DNA of 64,000 bases, taken from positions 19,803,215-19,867,214 of the forward strand of contig OY754984.1 in assembly GCA_963576475.1 (NCBI GenBank), in the 5' to 3' direction. Shown in pieces: positions 42,045-53,274 of the stretch; position 1 is the stretch's first letter, and each line of letters starts with the position of its first letter. This stretch comes from Molanna angustata. Lineage: Eukaryota; Arthropoda; Insecta; Trichoptera; Molannidae. The position numbers and the translations under genes were made by a program. The notes beneath the pieces are model-generated. The model ran no database searches, was not told the DNA's origin, and saw only the letters and a program-made list of their open reading frames with translations.

Positions 42045-42597
42045 GTTCAGGCGGGGCCTTGCATGGGCTGCATTCGGTAAACTGTCTGAGAATATACATT
42101 CTCAGATCCAAACGATTTGCAAACCACTTGAAGAAAAAAGTATTTGATATGTGCATCCTCCCAGTACTGACATATGGTTTTGAAACTGTTATTTTTACAA
42201 AACGTACAGTACAGAAACTCCGAGTAACGCAAAGAGCAATGGAGAGGAGGATGCTAAACATTAGTCTTCGTGATCGAAAACGCAACGAATGGATCAGAGA
42301 AAGGACAAAAGTTACCGATGTTGCATACAAGGTAGCTTCCTTAAAATGGAATTGGGCTGGCCATGTAGTAAGGACAGCAGATGATCGATGGACCAAACGC
42401 ACCCTGGAGTGGCGACCGAGAACTGGACGCAGAAACCCGGGCAGACCGCAAACGAGATGGTCTGACGACATCAAACGAGTGGCAGGAGGTCAATGGCACA
42501 GGGTGGCGAGGGATAGGGAAGCATGGAGGTTGAAAGGGGAGGCCTATGTCCAGCACTGGACGAATAATGGCTGATGATGATGATGATGATGATGATG
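42045..42597 (+). pseudogene. RTE-like LINE C-terminal region with (ATG)n tail
   Basis: The first part reads LAWAAFGKLSENIHSQI in one frame (about 42055-42105). A frame change near 42110-42130 leads to HLKKKVFDMCILPVLTYG, VTQRAMERRMLNISLRDR, WNWAGHVVRT, PGRPQTRWSDDIKR and GEAYVQHW in the next. This is the C-terminal third of an RTE-like endonuclease/RT protein. It ends at a TGA that is part of a TGATGATGATG tail, typical of RTE 3' ends. The copy is 5'-truncated and frameshifted. It belongs to the same subfamily as the short insertions at 25572 and 44851. Confidence 0.8.
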
Positions 42598-42599
42598 TT

Positions 42600-43630
42600 C
42601 ATAACAATAACTCCTGTGTAAATGTTTGATTACAGAGTAAATCTCATTTTTCACTAGACCCCTAATAAACCAGTTCATCTAATATACTTCTCCAATATGA
42701 AGACAATAATAGAATTATAAAAAAGTGATTTTTAATTTGATTTTCAATTAGAACAAAATGGCGTGGTGACGCCGTAATATTCATTACCATATGGAACATA
42801 TAAAATTGAAACAGACAACTTCTAATGAACACCTCTAGTGAATCATCGATCGATTGCTATTTTTATTAATAGTTTGAAATTATATTTTTGTAATTTGAAA
42901 GTTTTCATGCAACTTAAAAGACACACTTTTGCTCTTCGATTTTGATTGTTTAAATTAATAATAATGGTTTAATGTAAATTTGGCCAAATTTGAAATAATC
43001 ATAGTCTCTTTCTGTATTGTTTTTTTTTGTTACACTTTATCGGTGATGAATTCATTAAATACTTAAAAAAGAAATAATTGTAAAGATTCCTAATATAACT
43101 GGATTTTTTTTTTATAAATTAATATAACTTGATACCTATTTGGTGATCTACGGTATTTTAAATCTGTACAATTAATGTGGTGTTCAGATTTTGTAATTCT
43201 GAGTTTAATATTGTCTCTCCTCCTTTACCTTCTCAATGAACTGACAAGAAATTTTCAATTATTTTTATACCAAATGTGTTTCGGCTTTTTTCGATATTTT
43301 CAAAAAAATTGGAAATATAGGCAGTTAAACTCATAAATTTATCATAAAAAAAAATATTTTTCATAATAAAGAATGTTTGAGAAACCCTGGAATTTAAAAA
43401 AATACCAGTTTGAGATTTTGTATTTGTGTATGTTTATACCAATTTTCAGCGTTCTAGCTTTTATGGTTTCTGAGATATATGGAAAAATAAACCAAAATTT
43501 CAAAAGTTGATAACCCTTGACTGAAACAAAAATTCACAATTCTGAGTATAAAAGTTTTGTAGGCCTATAACTGTTTATATATTATGAAAATTTGGGCTCT
43601 GTAAATTGAGCGGATCAAAAGTTATAAGGG
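42600..43630. other. AT-rich stretch, no gene seen
   Basis: No long frame and no repeat match. The words AAACCAAAATTTCAAAAG and TTTTGTAATTTGAAAG hint at old AT-rich repeats only. Confidence 0.4.
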
Positions 43631-43636
43631 GGGGAC

Positions 43637-43750
43637 AACACACACACACACACACACATACACACACACACACACCCTCACACACACACACACACACACA
43701 CACAATCACACACACGCACACATAAAATGTGCGTGTGTGTGTGTGTGGAC
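43637..43750. repeat. CA/TG microsatellite with strand switch
   Basis: A (CA)n tract with a few interruptions runs from 43637 to about 43720. It switches to (GT)n at about 43730-43747, so the two halves can pair as a hairpin around TAAAATG. Frames across it (Val-Cys repeats) are artefacts. Confidence 0.9.
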
Positions 43751-43977
43751 CAATCAGAAGATGCTCCCTTTCTAATAAAAAAAGAATCATCTAAATCGGT
43801 CAATGAGTCAATCTTAAAAAATATTAATAAAAATATAATATGCAGAAGAAAATTCATATGAATCAAGTTATTTTCGTTTAAACATTAATTTAATTTTGAA
43901 TTCTACTTATTTCGAGCAGCCATTTTGTTCCATTATATTACAAAGCAGTTTCTTTTTCCCACAACCTACATTTCCTT

Positions 43978-44088
43978 TTTGGTTCTTTACATTCTACATT
44001 ATTATAATGTAGTTTTTCGAATATTATTAGACTGGTTCTTTAGATTCTACATTATTATAATGTATTTTTTAAAAATATTATTAGGTTG
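43978..44088. repeat. Direct repeat of a 54-bp hairpin-containing unit
   Basis: TGGTTCTTTACATTCTACA and ATATTATTAGA at 43978 recur as TGGTTCTTTAGATTCTACA and ATATTATTAGG about 54 bp later. Each unit contains the palindrome CTACATTATTATAATGTA. This is a small tandem duplication. Confidence 0.6.
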
Positions 44089-44089
44089 C

Positions 44090-44838
44090 TATTATTTGTC
44101 AAACAAAATTCAAGATTTTTATTTAGAAATATTATTCCAAGTTCTCCGTTTTAACGTCATATCCACTTGGGGCTATGACTTTGTGATTTCAAAAGATAGC
44201 AAAAGAAACCAAAGATTTTAATCAAATCACTAACGACTCTTCGAATAGCGGGTTATCAAAATATTATTTGAAAGGAATTTCTTTCAGAAAACACAATTTC
44301 ACGAAATTCAAGTGCTTTCAAATATTATTTTGTTATGTAAAAAAATAACATTTCGAGACGATGAAGTTTATTTTTCAAGAGTTTTTTTTTTGGTACATTA
44401 TGGGTCCCTACGTTAAATTAATTGGTTGTAGTAATAAATTTGAAAAAATAATAAAAAATATCCTAATAAATTTATTAAGGCCACTTTGGTTGAGAGGCTT
44501 TTGGGAGGTTTAATTTAAAAATATCAAATTTGAAATAAAATCTACATTTCTCGGAAATGTTTAAATAGGTAATTGGTAACAGTTAACCCTTTTTCTTAAC
44601 TTCGTTTGACTGTCGGTCTGTCTGAACTGGAATTTCGCAATCTATTTTAACTTTCTGATTTTAAATTTGTGTGCTCGAAAGCAAGAAATAAGAAGATGCT
44701 TGGCACAGAAAGTCCACTCCCTTCAAACTTTTCCATCTTTTCCAATATATTTCTTCTGCCGATATCGCACAACCTCAGTATGTAAAAAAATATCACAACA
44801 ATGAAGAAATTGAATGATGCACAAAGAGTATCATCCAA
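44090..44838. other. AT-rich stretch, nothing recognised
   Basis: No coding sequence or shared repeat was seen. It ends at the target duplication of the LINE at 44851. Confidence 0.4.
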
Positions 44839-44850
44839 GAGTTGTAAATT

Positions 44851-45240
44851 CTTCTTTTTCTTCTTCAGCTTGTTTTTTTTCCATTCTTGGATATAGGCCT
44901 CCCTCTTGTTTCTCCACAACTCCCTGTCTTGGGCACACTGCATCCATCTCCCTCCGGTACATTTCTTGATAATTCACAAGCTGTTGGTGACACAGAGAGC
45001 CATGGAGAGAAAGTTGCTGGGTATTTCAATAAAGGACAGAATTCAGAATGTCATGATAAGAGAAAGAACCAAAGTAGCCGATGTAGCGGAAAGGGTCGCT
45101 GGTCTTAAGTGGAGCTGGGCTGGGCATATTGCCAGATGCCAGGATTCACGATGGACCAAAAAGATCGTAGTATGGCGACCGAGAACAAGCCGAAGAGGTG
45201 TCGGCAGACCCCAGGCATGGTGGTCTGATGACATCAAGAA
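44851..45240 (-). mobile_element. Twin-primed (5'-inverted) RTE-like LINE insertion, 11-bp duplication
   Basis: The insertion is flanked by AGTTGTAAATT at 44840-44850 and 45241-45251. Its 3' part (44851-44970) reads on the minus strand: IKKCTGGRWMQCAQDRELWR, then a KNKLKKKKK end and an AAG-type tail. Its 5' part (44971-45240) reads on the plus strand: KLLVTQRAMERKLLGIS, RTKVADVAERVAGLKW, AWWSDDIKK. The two halves are consecutive in the protein and share the bases ATCAAGAA at the switch point. This is the expected product of twin priming during target-primed reverse transcription. Confidence 0.88.
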
Positions 45241-45339
45241 AGTTGTAAATTACTTGAATAATAATGTTATATGTAATCATCGACTTTAAATTATCATTAA
45301 AATGTGCTATGAATGTTAAAATAATTGAAAAAATAAACT

Positions 45340-45640
45340 GTGTCCCAAAAAAAATTCAACAAGCTGCTGTCACCCTGAATAACTATCGTACACGTCTGTG
45401 ATGGAATTGTTCTTTCAAATACCCCAGGGTATATAAACCCGTGCACTCTCAAAATACTATGTCAGTTTATTCACATGCTCTATGTCGTCTAAATGTATGT
45501 ACCGTCTCTGGAGTGTAAAACTCAAATCGGATTAGTTATTTCGAAACAGGAGGTGGATGTCAGGACCGGGTCTGGCGTACGGCGACTGAGATGTTTGTGC
45601 TCCAACCGCACAACTGCGGAATCATATTAAAAAACATTGA
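45340..45640 (+). pseudogene. Possible Tc1/mariner-like transposase relic
   Basis: After GTGTCCCAAAAAAAATTC there is a segment whose plus-strand frames contain YFETGGGCQDR, WRTATEM and NRTTAESY. These loosely resemble the N-terminal helix-turn-helix linker of Tc1-like transposases (F-R-E-T-G and G-R-x-R-x-T motifs). Two or more frame changes are needed to connect them. Support is weak. Confidence 0.2.
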
Positions 45641-45739
45641 ATAATGTAAAATAATATGTATTCATAAAAATAATTGATGATGATCCTCGAAAGACTAGCG
45701 CATTTGGTAAAATAAACAGTGAAAATAAATCAAATATTT

Positions 45740-46130
45740 TTATTATTGCATATGCGCAAACATTGGATTTTTTTTCCCTGTCGGGAGTCAAAGATATTTT
45801 TTAACAGATTTTTTAATTATCTCAATAGAGACGAAGTTGGAATATTTATTGTAGGAGAACCGGGAAATCAAGGCACCTACAGGGATTACGACCTGTCATC
45901 GGCTGGTTTACGTGATCACTTTATGCGCTTGCGCAACGTTCACCAATTATGCCTTTTTAATGAGATCCCTATCAATTCAATTTTGGAAGTTCTATATATT
46001 GTAATACTGAAATTCTTTTCGCTTGAAAATAAGGAATTTTTACTATAGCCATCTATGGGTGAAATTATGAACAACAATCTTATTATTTTTTATTTATTTT
46101 GTTGTAAAGCCATCTATTGAGAGAATAGTA
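45740..46130 (+). mobile_element. Repeat family B, single copy
   Basis: It starts with ATTGCATATGCGCAAACATT and continues with CCCTGTCGGGAGTCAAAG, AATAGAGACGAAGTTGG, GGAGAACCGGGAAATCAAG, ATGCGCTTGCGCAACG and GGAAGTTCTATA. The block common to the inverted pair at 1768 is contained in full. A second half with TAGCCATCTATGG follows. No protein. Confidence 0.6.
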
Positions 46131-46180
46131 TAAAGCTATAAATAATTTGTAGCTTTCATTATTTACAAAAAAACCAATTG

Positions 46181-46399
46181 CGTTATAAAATATCAACTTG
46201 GACTTGGAACGTACCTATATTGGCCGGAACGTTCTTAAAAAGTCACTGAATTAGACGTATTTTGAATAATTATGAAAATTTCATTATTTTCATAATTATT
46301 CATAAAACGTCTGATTCAGTAACTTTTTAAAAACGTTCCGGCCAATATAGGTAGGTACGTTCCTATTCCATTTAGTCCAAATTGATATTTTATTACGCT
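46181..46399. mobile_element. Foldback element, 219 bp near-perfect palindrome
   Basis: The arms GCGTTATAAAATATCAACTT..GGAACGTACC and their complement extend over about 100 bp each, through TATATTGGCCGGAACGTT and GAATAATTATGAAAAT. Almost no loop remains. Such a structure would extrude as a long hairpin. There is no coding sequence; it is a MITE-like palindrome. Confidence 0.7.
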
Positions 46400-46737
46400 G
46401 AAATAAGACCGTAAATCTAAAATCTACAATTTTAGAACGTTTCTATTTTAGTTGCAATAGTTACTGAATAGGGGGTATTATGTGGCCAAACAAAGTAGGT
46501 AACTAATTTCTAATAATAATAATATTTTTGCCGCATCGTTTTCAACATTTTTTTTCTGAGGCTCAAAATGTCTTGTTCCGGGCCTGATTGATGACAATGT
46601 TTTATAGGATTTCTACTATAGAGTTGTTTTATGGGAAAAGTACGAAGGTATATATGTACCTATTAATATTACTATAGTAGAGGAAACAAACAATCTGTTG
46701 TGAACATTGGAAATAGAGTATTTCGAATATTTATATA

Positions 46738-47300
46738 GTTAGATTTTTACCCAATCGGGAGTCAATGATTGACTCCTGAAAAAATCCAATGATTGAGTAT
46801 ATGCAACTATAAAAATATTCCTTTTACATACACATTAGTACAACCAAGTAAACAAGCCAAAAATGAACTTATATTCTGACACGGTTCAGGGGTGACATCT
46901 ATGGGAAAACATTGTCACCTCATGTACGACGACTGTTTCTTTAATTGTTTAGAAAACCAATTTCTCAATAGATGGCGTTGAAAAAAGGGGTTTTTTAGCT
47001 ATTCACAAGTTATTTTTTTTAATGAAGATATTTTTTTATTGAGATTCAGGTGTGATGATTCCAGCCGCGGCCTGACACTCGTTTATATGGATCTCCCAAC
47101 TCACGAAGAATGCCGAACTTCTGATTCGTGCATACTCGTATAATACCTATAAGCTATGCTTATTGACTGTTGTAAGGCGTAACATCAATAACATTATATA
47201 GAACTTTCTGAAATTGGATTGATATAGAACTCAATAAACGGCATAAAGAGTGAACGTTGCGAAAGCGCATAAAGTGTCCGCGTCAACCAGACTCAAGATT
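46738..47300 (-). mobile_element. Repeat family B, diverged long copy
   Basis: It carries GTATATGCAACTATAAA, CTGACACGGTTCAGGGGTGA, CACCTCATGTACGACGACTG, TATAGAACTTTCTGAAATTG and CGTTGCGAAAGCGCATAAAG, in the order of the copy at 14985-15560. The left edge holds a local inversion around AATCGGGAGTCAATGATTGA. Part of 47030-47160 is unrelated sequence, perhaps a nested insertion. Confidence 0.45.
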
Positions 47301-48180
47301 AAGATCAGCTTCAGACCTAAGCAATCTTTGAGGTTCAATTAATTGGATAATAATATTAATTTATACAACAATTAATAACAATTTTATGCTAAACATTGAT
47401 CGTAACATTTTTTTTTATGATTAAATGTACAGAAAAATTAAGATTAGATTATGATCGAGTACTGATTTGTATATTTTTTAAGATTAAGGCAAGATAAGAA
47501 CATATTACGGTGACGGGATAGGCTCCCAAGGTACTTTTTGGATGCTCATTACGCCTTACTTTTAAAAGTTACGTATTCAACAAAAATATATATTACATAT
47601 TCTCTCATTATTTGCTAAACATTAGCCCCCATAAACTTTTTTTTCATTTTGTTTACTTTTTTCATATTCTTTTTAATAATGCCTGTTTTCTCAGATTTTT
47701 TATCCATAACTCAAAACTTATCAGTCTTAGAAACATGAATGTTTTTTTAAATGATAGGTATTTTATAAATCTAAACATTGGCTCGATACGTTTTCACACA
47801 ATGTTCTCACTTTTTTGTTAAATCAAATAAACCATAGTATTTTATGTAACGCTCGATTCAAATACACTTACTTGGGCGCACACGATTGTAATCTTTAAGG
47901 ACGTTCATTCTCATACAATAGTTTCAAAGTTTGCTTTTGACCCGTCTACATTGCCTTACCCCCTGCCCCTTAAGAAACTGTCGTGAGTAGTCTATCAGGT
48001 CAATGTGAGACGGTTAATACATTTTAAATTACACCTTTTCGAACCAATATTGGTAAGAACGAATAGATTCGAAGAATTTGCTCAAACTATGATACTTTCC
48101 TTACATGTAGATATGTTTTATTAAAAATTTGATTTTTTCTATCATAAAAGTAAGAATATTTTTTTATCATGTGAGCATTT
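47301..48180. other. AT-rich stretch, nothing recognised
   Basis: No long frame with similarity and no shared repeat seen. The patch near 47930-48010 (TTTGACCCGTCTACATTGCC) is less AT-rich but unassigned. Confidence 0.4.
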
Positions 48181-48182
48181 TT

Positions 48183-48480
48183 TATTTATTTATACATCTT
48201 CTTGTACATAATATAAACAAATATAATTGTACACTGGCGGGCTTATTGCCATTAGGCAATTTCTTCCAACCAACCAGATTATAAAGTATTACAACATTGT
48301 GTATGTACAACACCAAATAAATAGGAGTAAAATAAATCAATGAAAATACTTATAACACTTAAATACTATTAAAACAAAAAAAAATAATTCATAGCAAGAA
48401 AAAAGGATATGGTAAGGACAGGAGAGGAAATCGGGATCAGGTGTTCAAGGATAAATATTCCTTCTTTAGTTTTGATGGTT
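48183..48480 (-). mobile_element. CR1-like LINE 3' untranslated fragment
   Basis: From an ATTT-type tail at 48183, through CACTGGCGGGCTTATTGCC and ATTAGGCAATTTCTTCC, to AGGATAAATATTCCTTC it matches 49700-49980 nearly base for base. It stops at the last codons of the LINE protein, so it is an extremely truncated insertion of the same subfamily. Confidence 0.75.
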
Positions 48481-48555
48481 TATGTCAAATAAACCATCTC
48501 CACACTTCATCCATTCCCACCATCTTTTCTCTACCCTTTTTTTAAATAACTTTTT

Positions 48556-49041
48556 TTAAGAGGACATATAACGCTTAATCTAGTGACTGAAAACATGATA
48601 ATATATTAAAACCGCCTAATGCACTATGAAGTTACGCGTTAGTAAGGGTAACTATCGCGTGCGTTAAAAAAGGTTTATACGTGATTTAAATTATCGGAAA
48701 CCCAAAATTTGTAGATTTTTTGCATTTTACAAACAATCCTTAGTTGAAATGAAAAAACTTTATCGGTCATTCACTTTGATTTTACGCATTCTTTTAGCAT
48801 GTACAAGATTTATTTCTGTACGACACATAGTTTTGGAGTAATTTAAAAAAAATGCTGTAAAAAAAGATATTTTATAATATTTCTTTTAGGGGAATTTAGG
48901 CTGAATTTTCAAATTGTGTGACGAACATTCACTAGAGAAATGTTGAATACACTTATGCTATTTTTTCTAGAAACATTCTGTTTAACATATTTGAGAAATT
49001 TGATTTGAAATTGGGGTATTTAGCTTTATATGCTCCTTTAA
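48556..49041 (-). mobile_element. TTAA-flanked TIR element (family F), copy 2
   Basis: Both ends lie next to TTAA. The left end reads GAGGACATATAACGC and the right end, inverted, AGGAGCATATAAAGC, giving imperfect inverted repeats. The interior matches 16300-16935 on the opposite strand (GAAAACATGATAATATATT, CGTTAGTAAGGGTA, ATTCACTAGAGAAAT). Length is 486 bp. There is no transposase. TTAA is the target of piggyBac-type transposases, but the termini do not start with the usual CCC. Confidence 0.5.
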
Positions 49042-49079
49042 ATTACTTCTTAAGCGTTAACCGGTTATTAGTTTCCTTG

Positions 49080-49460
49080 TTTATATTACCTAAAATGAAT
49101 ATTTTTAATTGCATATGCACAAACATTGGATTTTTTTCACTATCGGGAATCAAATGATGTTTTTTTTAATGGTTTACGTGATCACTTTATGTGCTTGCGC
49201 AACGTTCACCAATAATTTCTTCATATTGAGTTCCCTTATTAATCCAAATTTTGAAAGTTCTATTTATTTGTCTAATGAGCAATTAATCACCTGAAAATAA
49301 GACATTACTATTGACATCTATGAAGTATTGAAGAAATCCTTTTTTGCAACGCCATCTATTCAGAGATTCGTTGATTTGAAAACAATGAAAGCAACAGTCC
49401 TTAATAGTATCTGACCAATGCAAATTCAATTGATCCACTGTGACCCATGTTCCCCTACAT
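49080..49460 (+). mobile_element. Repeat family B, internally deleted copy
   Basis: GCATATGCACAAACATTGG, CACTATCGGGAATCAAATG, GGTTTACGTGATCACTTTAT and GTGCTTGCGCAACGTTCACC follow the order of 45740-46000, but about 110 bp between the second and third words are missing. The region after it (GACATCTATGAAG, GCCATCTATTCAGAG) resembles the second half of the family. Confidence 0.55.
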
Positions 49461-49675
49461 CCATTTTTATATATATAGATATCTATTTTATTCGAATAAA
49501 CCAGTGTTGATCATGTAAGTAGTTCTTTGATTGAAACCCTTCATCACTATAAATTATGTATTATCAATTATTTAATGAACAGACAAAAGCAATATCACAC
49601 TTGGAGGTATATGTTTTAAATTAAATATAATCCATTAGAACACACAAATATGTCATATAAACCCTTCTGATATAT

Positions 49676-50380
49676 ATATTTATTTATTTATTTATTTAAA
49701 CATCTTCTTGTACATAATATAAACAAATATAATTGTACACTGGCGGGCTTATTGCCATTAGGCAATTTCTTCCAACCAACCAGATTATAAAGTATTACAA
49801 CATTGTGTATGTACAACAGCAAATAAATAAGTGTAAAATAAATCAATGAAAATACTTATAGCACTTAAATACTATTTAAACAAAAAAAAATAATAATTCA
49901 TAGCAAGAAAAAATGATATGGTAAGGACAGGAGAGGATATCGGGATCAGGTGTTCAAGGATAAATATTCCTTCTTTAGTTTTTTCTTGAAAATACTAAGT
50001 GAGTTAGACGACGCAATATCCGGACTAAGGCTATTCCATAATCTTTCTGATTGTACTTCGAACGAAGAGCTGAGAAATTCTGTATTATGGATAGGGATGG
50101 ATAGTGTTGTACGTTCAGCAGATCGGAGTGGAAGTCCATGGTTGGATAAATAAGTGAATTTGTTTTTGAGGTACTGTGGCAGGTTTGGATTCGAGAGAAT
50201 ATTGTACAATAGTGACAAAATGTGTATATTGCGCCGCTGGCGTATCCTGGGCCAACAAAGAAGATTGCGGTAAGATGATACTATGCGATCAAATTTTTTC
50301 AACCCAATGATGAATCTGATACATATATTCTGAAGACGATCAAGTTTATTGAGATGCACTTCATTAGCATCCAAATATCA
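49676..50380 (-). mobile_element. 5'-truncated CR1-like LINE
   Basis: The 3' tail is (TTTA)n on the plus strand at about 49678-49700, i.e. an AAAT tail. It is followed inward by the hairpin-containing 3' untranslated part shared with 48183-48480 and by a coding segment (49946-50374). The 5' end is cut near 50380. Target duplication is hard to judge because both flanks are TA- and AAAT-rich. Confidence 0.75.
49946..50374 (-). pseudogene. CR1-like LINE C-terminal domain
   Basis: An intact 142-codon frame reads LNKLDRLQNICIRFI, SYRNLLCWPRIRQRRNIH, LPQYLKNKFTYL, PLRSAERTTLSIP, SERLWNSLSPDI and SIFKKKLKKEYL. This is the conserved region after the RT palm and thumb in CR1/Jockey-type LINEs. It parallels 30940-31362, which has one stop. 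There is no start codon of its own: the frame enters from the truncated end, so the copy is non-functional despite being open. Confidence 0.75.
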
Positions 50381-50384
50381 ATAA

Positions 50385-51180
50385 AATAAATAAATATATA
50401 CCCCAAAAACATATTTCGAGTTGGTAGATATTGTAGGTAAGTGTAGGTATTGGCAATGTTTTCATTTTAATATAATATCACACAATATCAATCAAAATGC
50501 TTTCAGGTGTTGCATCGCAGTTAGATTGAATGATTGATTGCTCCAATCTATCATTCCGACAGTTCCCGTCTCAAAATAATAAAAATAATAATATAGACGT
50601 GAATAGCGCAAAAAATAATAATATAAATACATTTAATAAAAACACGATGAGGCTGTGTGCCTCTCTCTTCAGATGTTATATCCCTCGTCAAATTATTTTC
50701 AATGACACTTTCAAAATATTACATTGAGCTAATATAATTTTCTCGAACGTTCGTATTCTGTTTGTGACGTTGCGAGAAAAAAAAATGCGTCTCTCAACAA
50801 TAAGTAATCATAATATACGATATCAGAAAGGCGAGGAAAAATGTGTGTTAGTGTGTTCAAAGGAAATCGTTGATGGAAAAGTATTGTGACGAAAGATTTC
50901 CGATAAGACAGAACTGTGATATCGTTGATGGGGTAGCTAGCAAAGAAACGAGGTAAGATGGCACGTTGTAAATAGTTGATAATGTTAGATTCGCAATCTC
51001 AAAAGACAGGATATAACAATATGTTTGTTAATGTATGAGAATGAACAATTTAGAGCTCATGTAATAATATGCGGGTGACAGTTTTATAAAACTTGGCTCA
51101 AAGGTGACACATGACATGTAATATTTTTATTATACTTTATTTTTATTGGTTTTGCTGTGATATCTGGATACGAAACTCCA
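50385..51180. other. AT-rich stretch, no gene recognised
   Basis: Contains runs of AATAATAAAAATAATAATAT at about 50575-50625. No known frame or shared repeat was found. Confidence 0.4.
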
Positions 51181-51184
51181 CTAG

Positions 51185-51780
51185 GCCAAATTTGGGCCTA
51201 GGTTGAGGCTCTAAGGGCCTAGGCAGTAAAGGCGGGGGTGGGCGGCCGACGCTGTTGTGCCCTCGTCAATTCTGTACTTAGAGAAGAGCAGGACGAACGT
51301 CTTCAGTCTCGCTCGGCAGTGACTCGTCAAACTGTGGCGAATGATGTTGTGTGGTTCGGGCACACCGCCGGCGCAGACGTCGGGTCAGACATCCTGTGTT
51401 GACAACTAGACGTCAAATCTGACAGGTGATGATTGCGTCGGATGCCCCCGGTGTTAGCCCGCGGAACCTTCGGACGCCAACACGAGGACCGAGGGGTCGG
51501 GGTACAAGCCCCTCCGACTTGAAACGGAGTGTACATAGCGGCCGATTTTGAGACCAATCGGAGGCCCTGACGTGTGAGGTTGGATTCTCGGGGGCAGTGG
51601 TTGAACCCGATGGATGGTGGATATTTTGTGTTTGTCCGATGTTGCGGCCGCGTCCGGTGGTAAACAGGGCCAATGGGCTCTGTAGCGTCGCCGGCGTGGA
51701 AGTGGATCGCGATCTCCCTCGAGGCCAATGCCATTATACTTCTAGTTGTTTAGTGTTTAATTCCTGTCAGTTTGAACAGT
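51185..51780. other. GC-rich island of unknown origin
   Basis: This is one of the few long GC-rich stretches in the window. It holds GGCGGGGGTGGGCGGCCGAC, CACACCGCCGGCGCAGACG, GGTGTTAGCCCGCGGAACC and CGGCCGCGTCCGG. Frames up to 135 codons on the minus strand and 63 on the plus strand show no domain I recognise. A GC-rich 3' end of an R1-type or other LINE would look like this, as would a bit of host exon or CpG-rich promoter. Borders are unclear: the sequence returns to AT-rich near 51730. Confidence 0.4.
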
Positions 51781-51784
51781 GTTT

Positions 51785-52810
51785 TTAATCTATTCCTGCT
51801 AGAAGATAGTATTTATTAGTAAAATGTATTTGTTCAGTTCATTACAAGTAATAATTTTCACTCTCTTCTCTGCCTTTGTTAAATAGTTAAATTGAAATTT
51901 TTTTGCTTTATTTAATGAAAGAGTCAAAATTTCTGCTATGTCTTGTTTTAACTTGTTATGTTGTTTAGGTGCTAGGTATTTATAGTTTTTTGCCCTTGTG
52001 TAGTTTTCATTCTAGGTACCTACTATTTCAAGATTTTGTCTTGTGTTACTTCAAGATTTTGGCTTAAGTGAATGTGACTCTGTTTTTACTCCTCACTAAT
52101 TTTTGTATAAAATTGGGTAATACTTTTTACGTAAAGTTGTCTAATATCATAGACCTCAATTCTTAAACTAGTAATTCTGATGGGTTAATAAATGATAATT
52201 AAAGATAGTGTTGCAAGTGGTAAAATAGGTTTATAATTTTAATTGAATTTATTGGATGTAGTCAAACGATCACAGTGCGATTTCAATATCTCACTCAACT
52301 ATAAGTTACACTCAGCCTTCATAATCTTTGTTCCTTATTCTGTCATATGTATTTTTCATACCCTTCTAAGCAACCTCATTTCCGTGACATCAATTCTACT
52401 TTCGCTTTGTTTTTAGAAATATTCGCGAGGTTTCTAAATATCTGGATATCTGCCAAAAACAAAAGTACCTATCACAACTTTAATGAAAAAATAAAAATCC
52501 ACTTAGATTGAGTGCAAAAACCTACTCATTTTACTCTCCACTGTTAGTAGAATGTTGTAATTTCACAATTAAACGTATTTTTACGTCAATTTCAATATGG
52601 TGTGAATGCGACCACAGGCCACCCGCGAGACTGCCCTGCTTGCCTGCTCATATCGTCCCTCTCCTGACTAACAGTGGTATCTGCAAAATACAAATTGTTC
52701 AGGAGAGCGTTTTTAGTGTTTTGTGCGTGCATATTTTCATCTCTCCCAGCACACGGTGCAGTGACACGGTGTTAATATATTTTAATATTTTATTTGTATT
52801 CTTATATATA
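51785..52810. other. AT-rich stretch with a moderately GC-rich end
   Basis: No gene was identified. The part at 52600-52760 (CGCGAGACTGCCCTGC, CATATCGTCCCTCTCCTG) is less AT-rich and may be exonic or an old repeat. The sequence TATATATGAATC just before 52817 is the target of the BEL element. Confidence 0.35.
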
Positions 52811-52816
52811 TGAATC

Positions 52817-53274
52817 TGTTTCGGCGCTGGTTCAGTGAATTGGTAATTCTGGCTCTGGCCGGCACGATGCCCGAACCGTTTGAGTGGACTGTAATTTGGG
52901 GATGAACTTGGTCGGGAAAGGAGAAGACAAGGGAATATTATCACCAGAACTGAGAGCGACTTACCCCGTTCCGGCGATTCACTGGTGGTTGCCTTCCGCC
53001 CTCAGATTTGCACTGACCAGAGCACTAGAGAAAATGTACATACACAAAACACAGCACAAATAGATATAGGTATAAGATGAAGGAAGCTGAATGATACCGC
53101 GCGTTATTGAAGTTTTCTGTAGAAGGTTTCTGTACCGCGCGATATGTCGTATGTAACTGAATAATGGCTTCTCCGGGCGGCGCGGCGAGCCGACTACTAG
53201 CGGTCGTCTCAGCGTGGTGACAATACCTTAAAAAGGATAGGATATGGGTAGGTAGGAACCTAAACGCCCGAACA
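52817..53274 (-). repeat. BEL/Pao 3' LTR
   Basis: 458 bp. On the minus strand it begins TGTTCGGGCGTTTAGG and ends GCGCCGAAACA. No difference from the 5' LTR was found on reading both. It would supply polyadenylation. The purine-rich priming tract lies directly beside it at 53275-53290. Confidence 0.93.

Noticed and set aside
43575..43866. Frames with Val-Cys repeats
   Set aside because: Translation of the CA/TG microsatellite.
51327..51734. 135-codon minus-strand frame in the GC-rich island
   Set aside because: No recognisable domain; GC-rich DNA has few stops by chance. The island is reported but not a gene.
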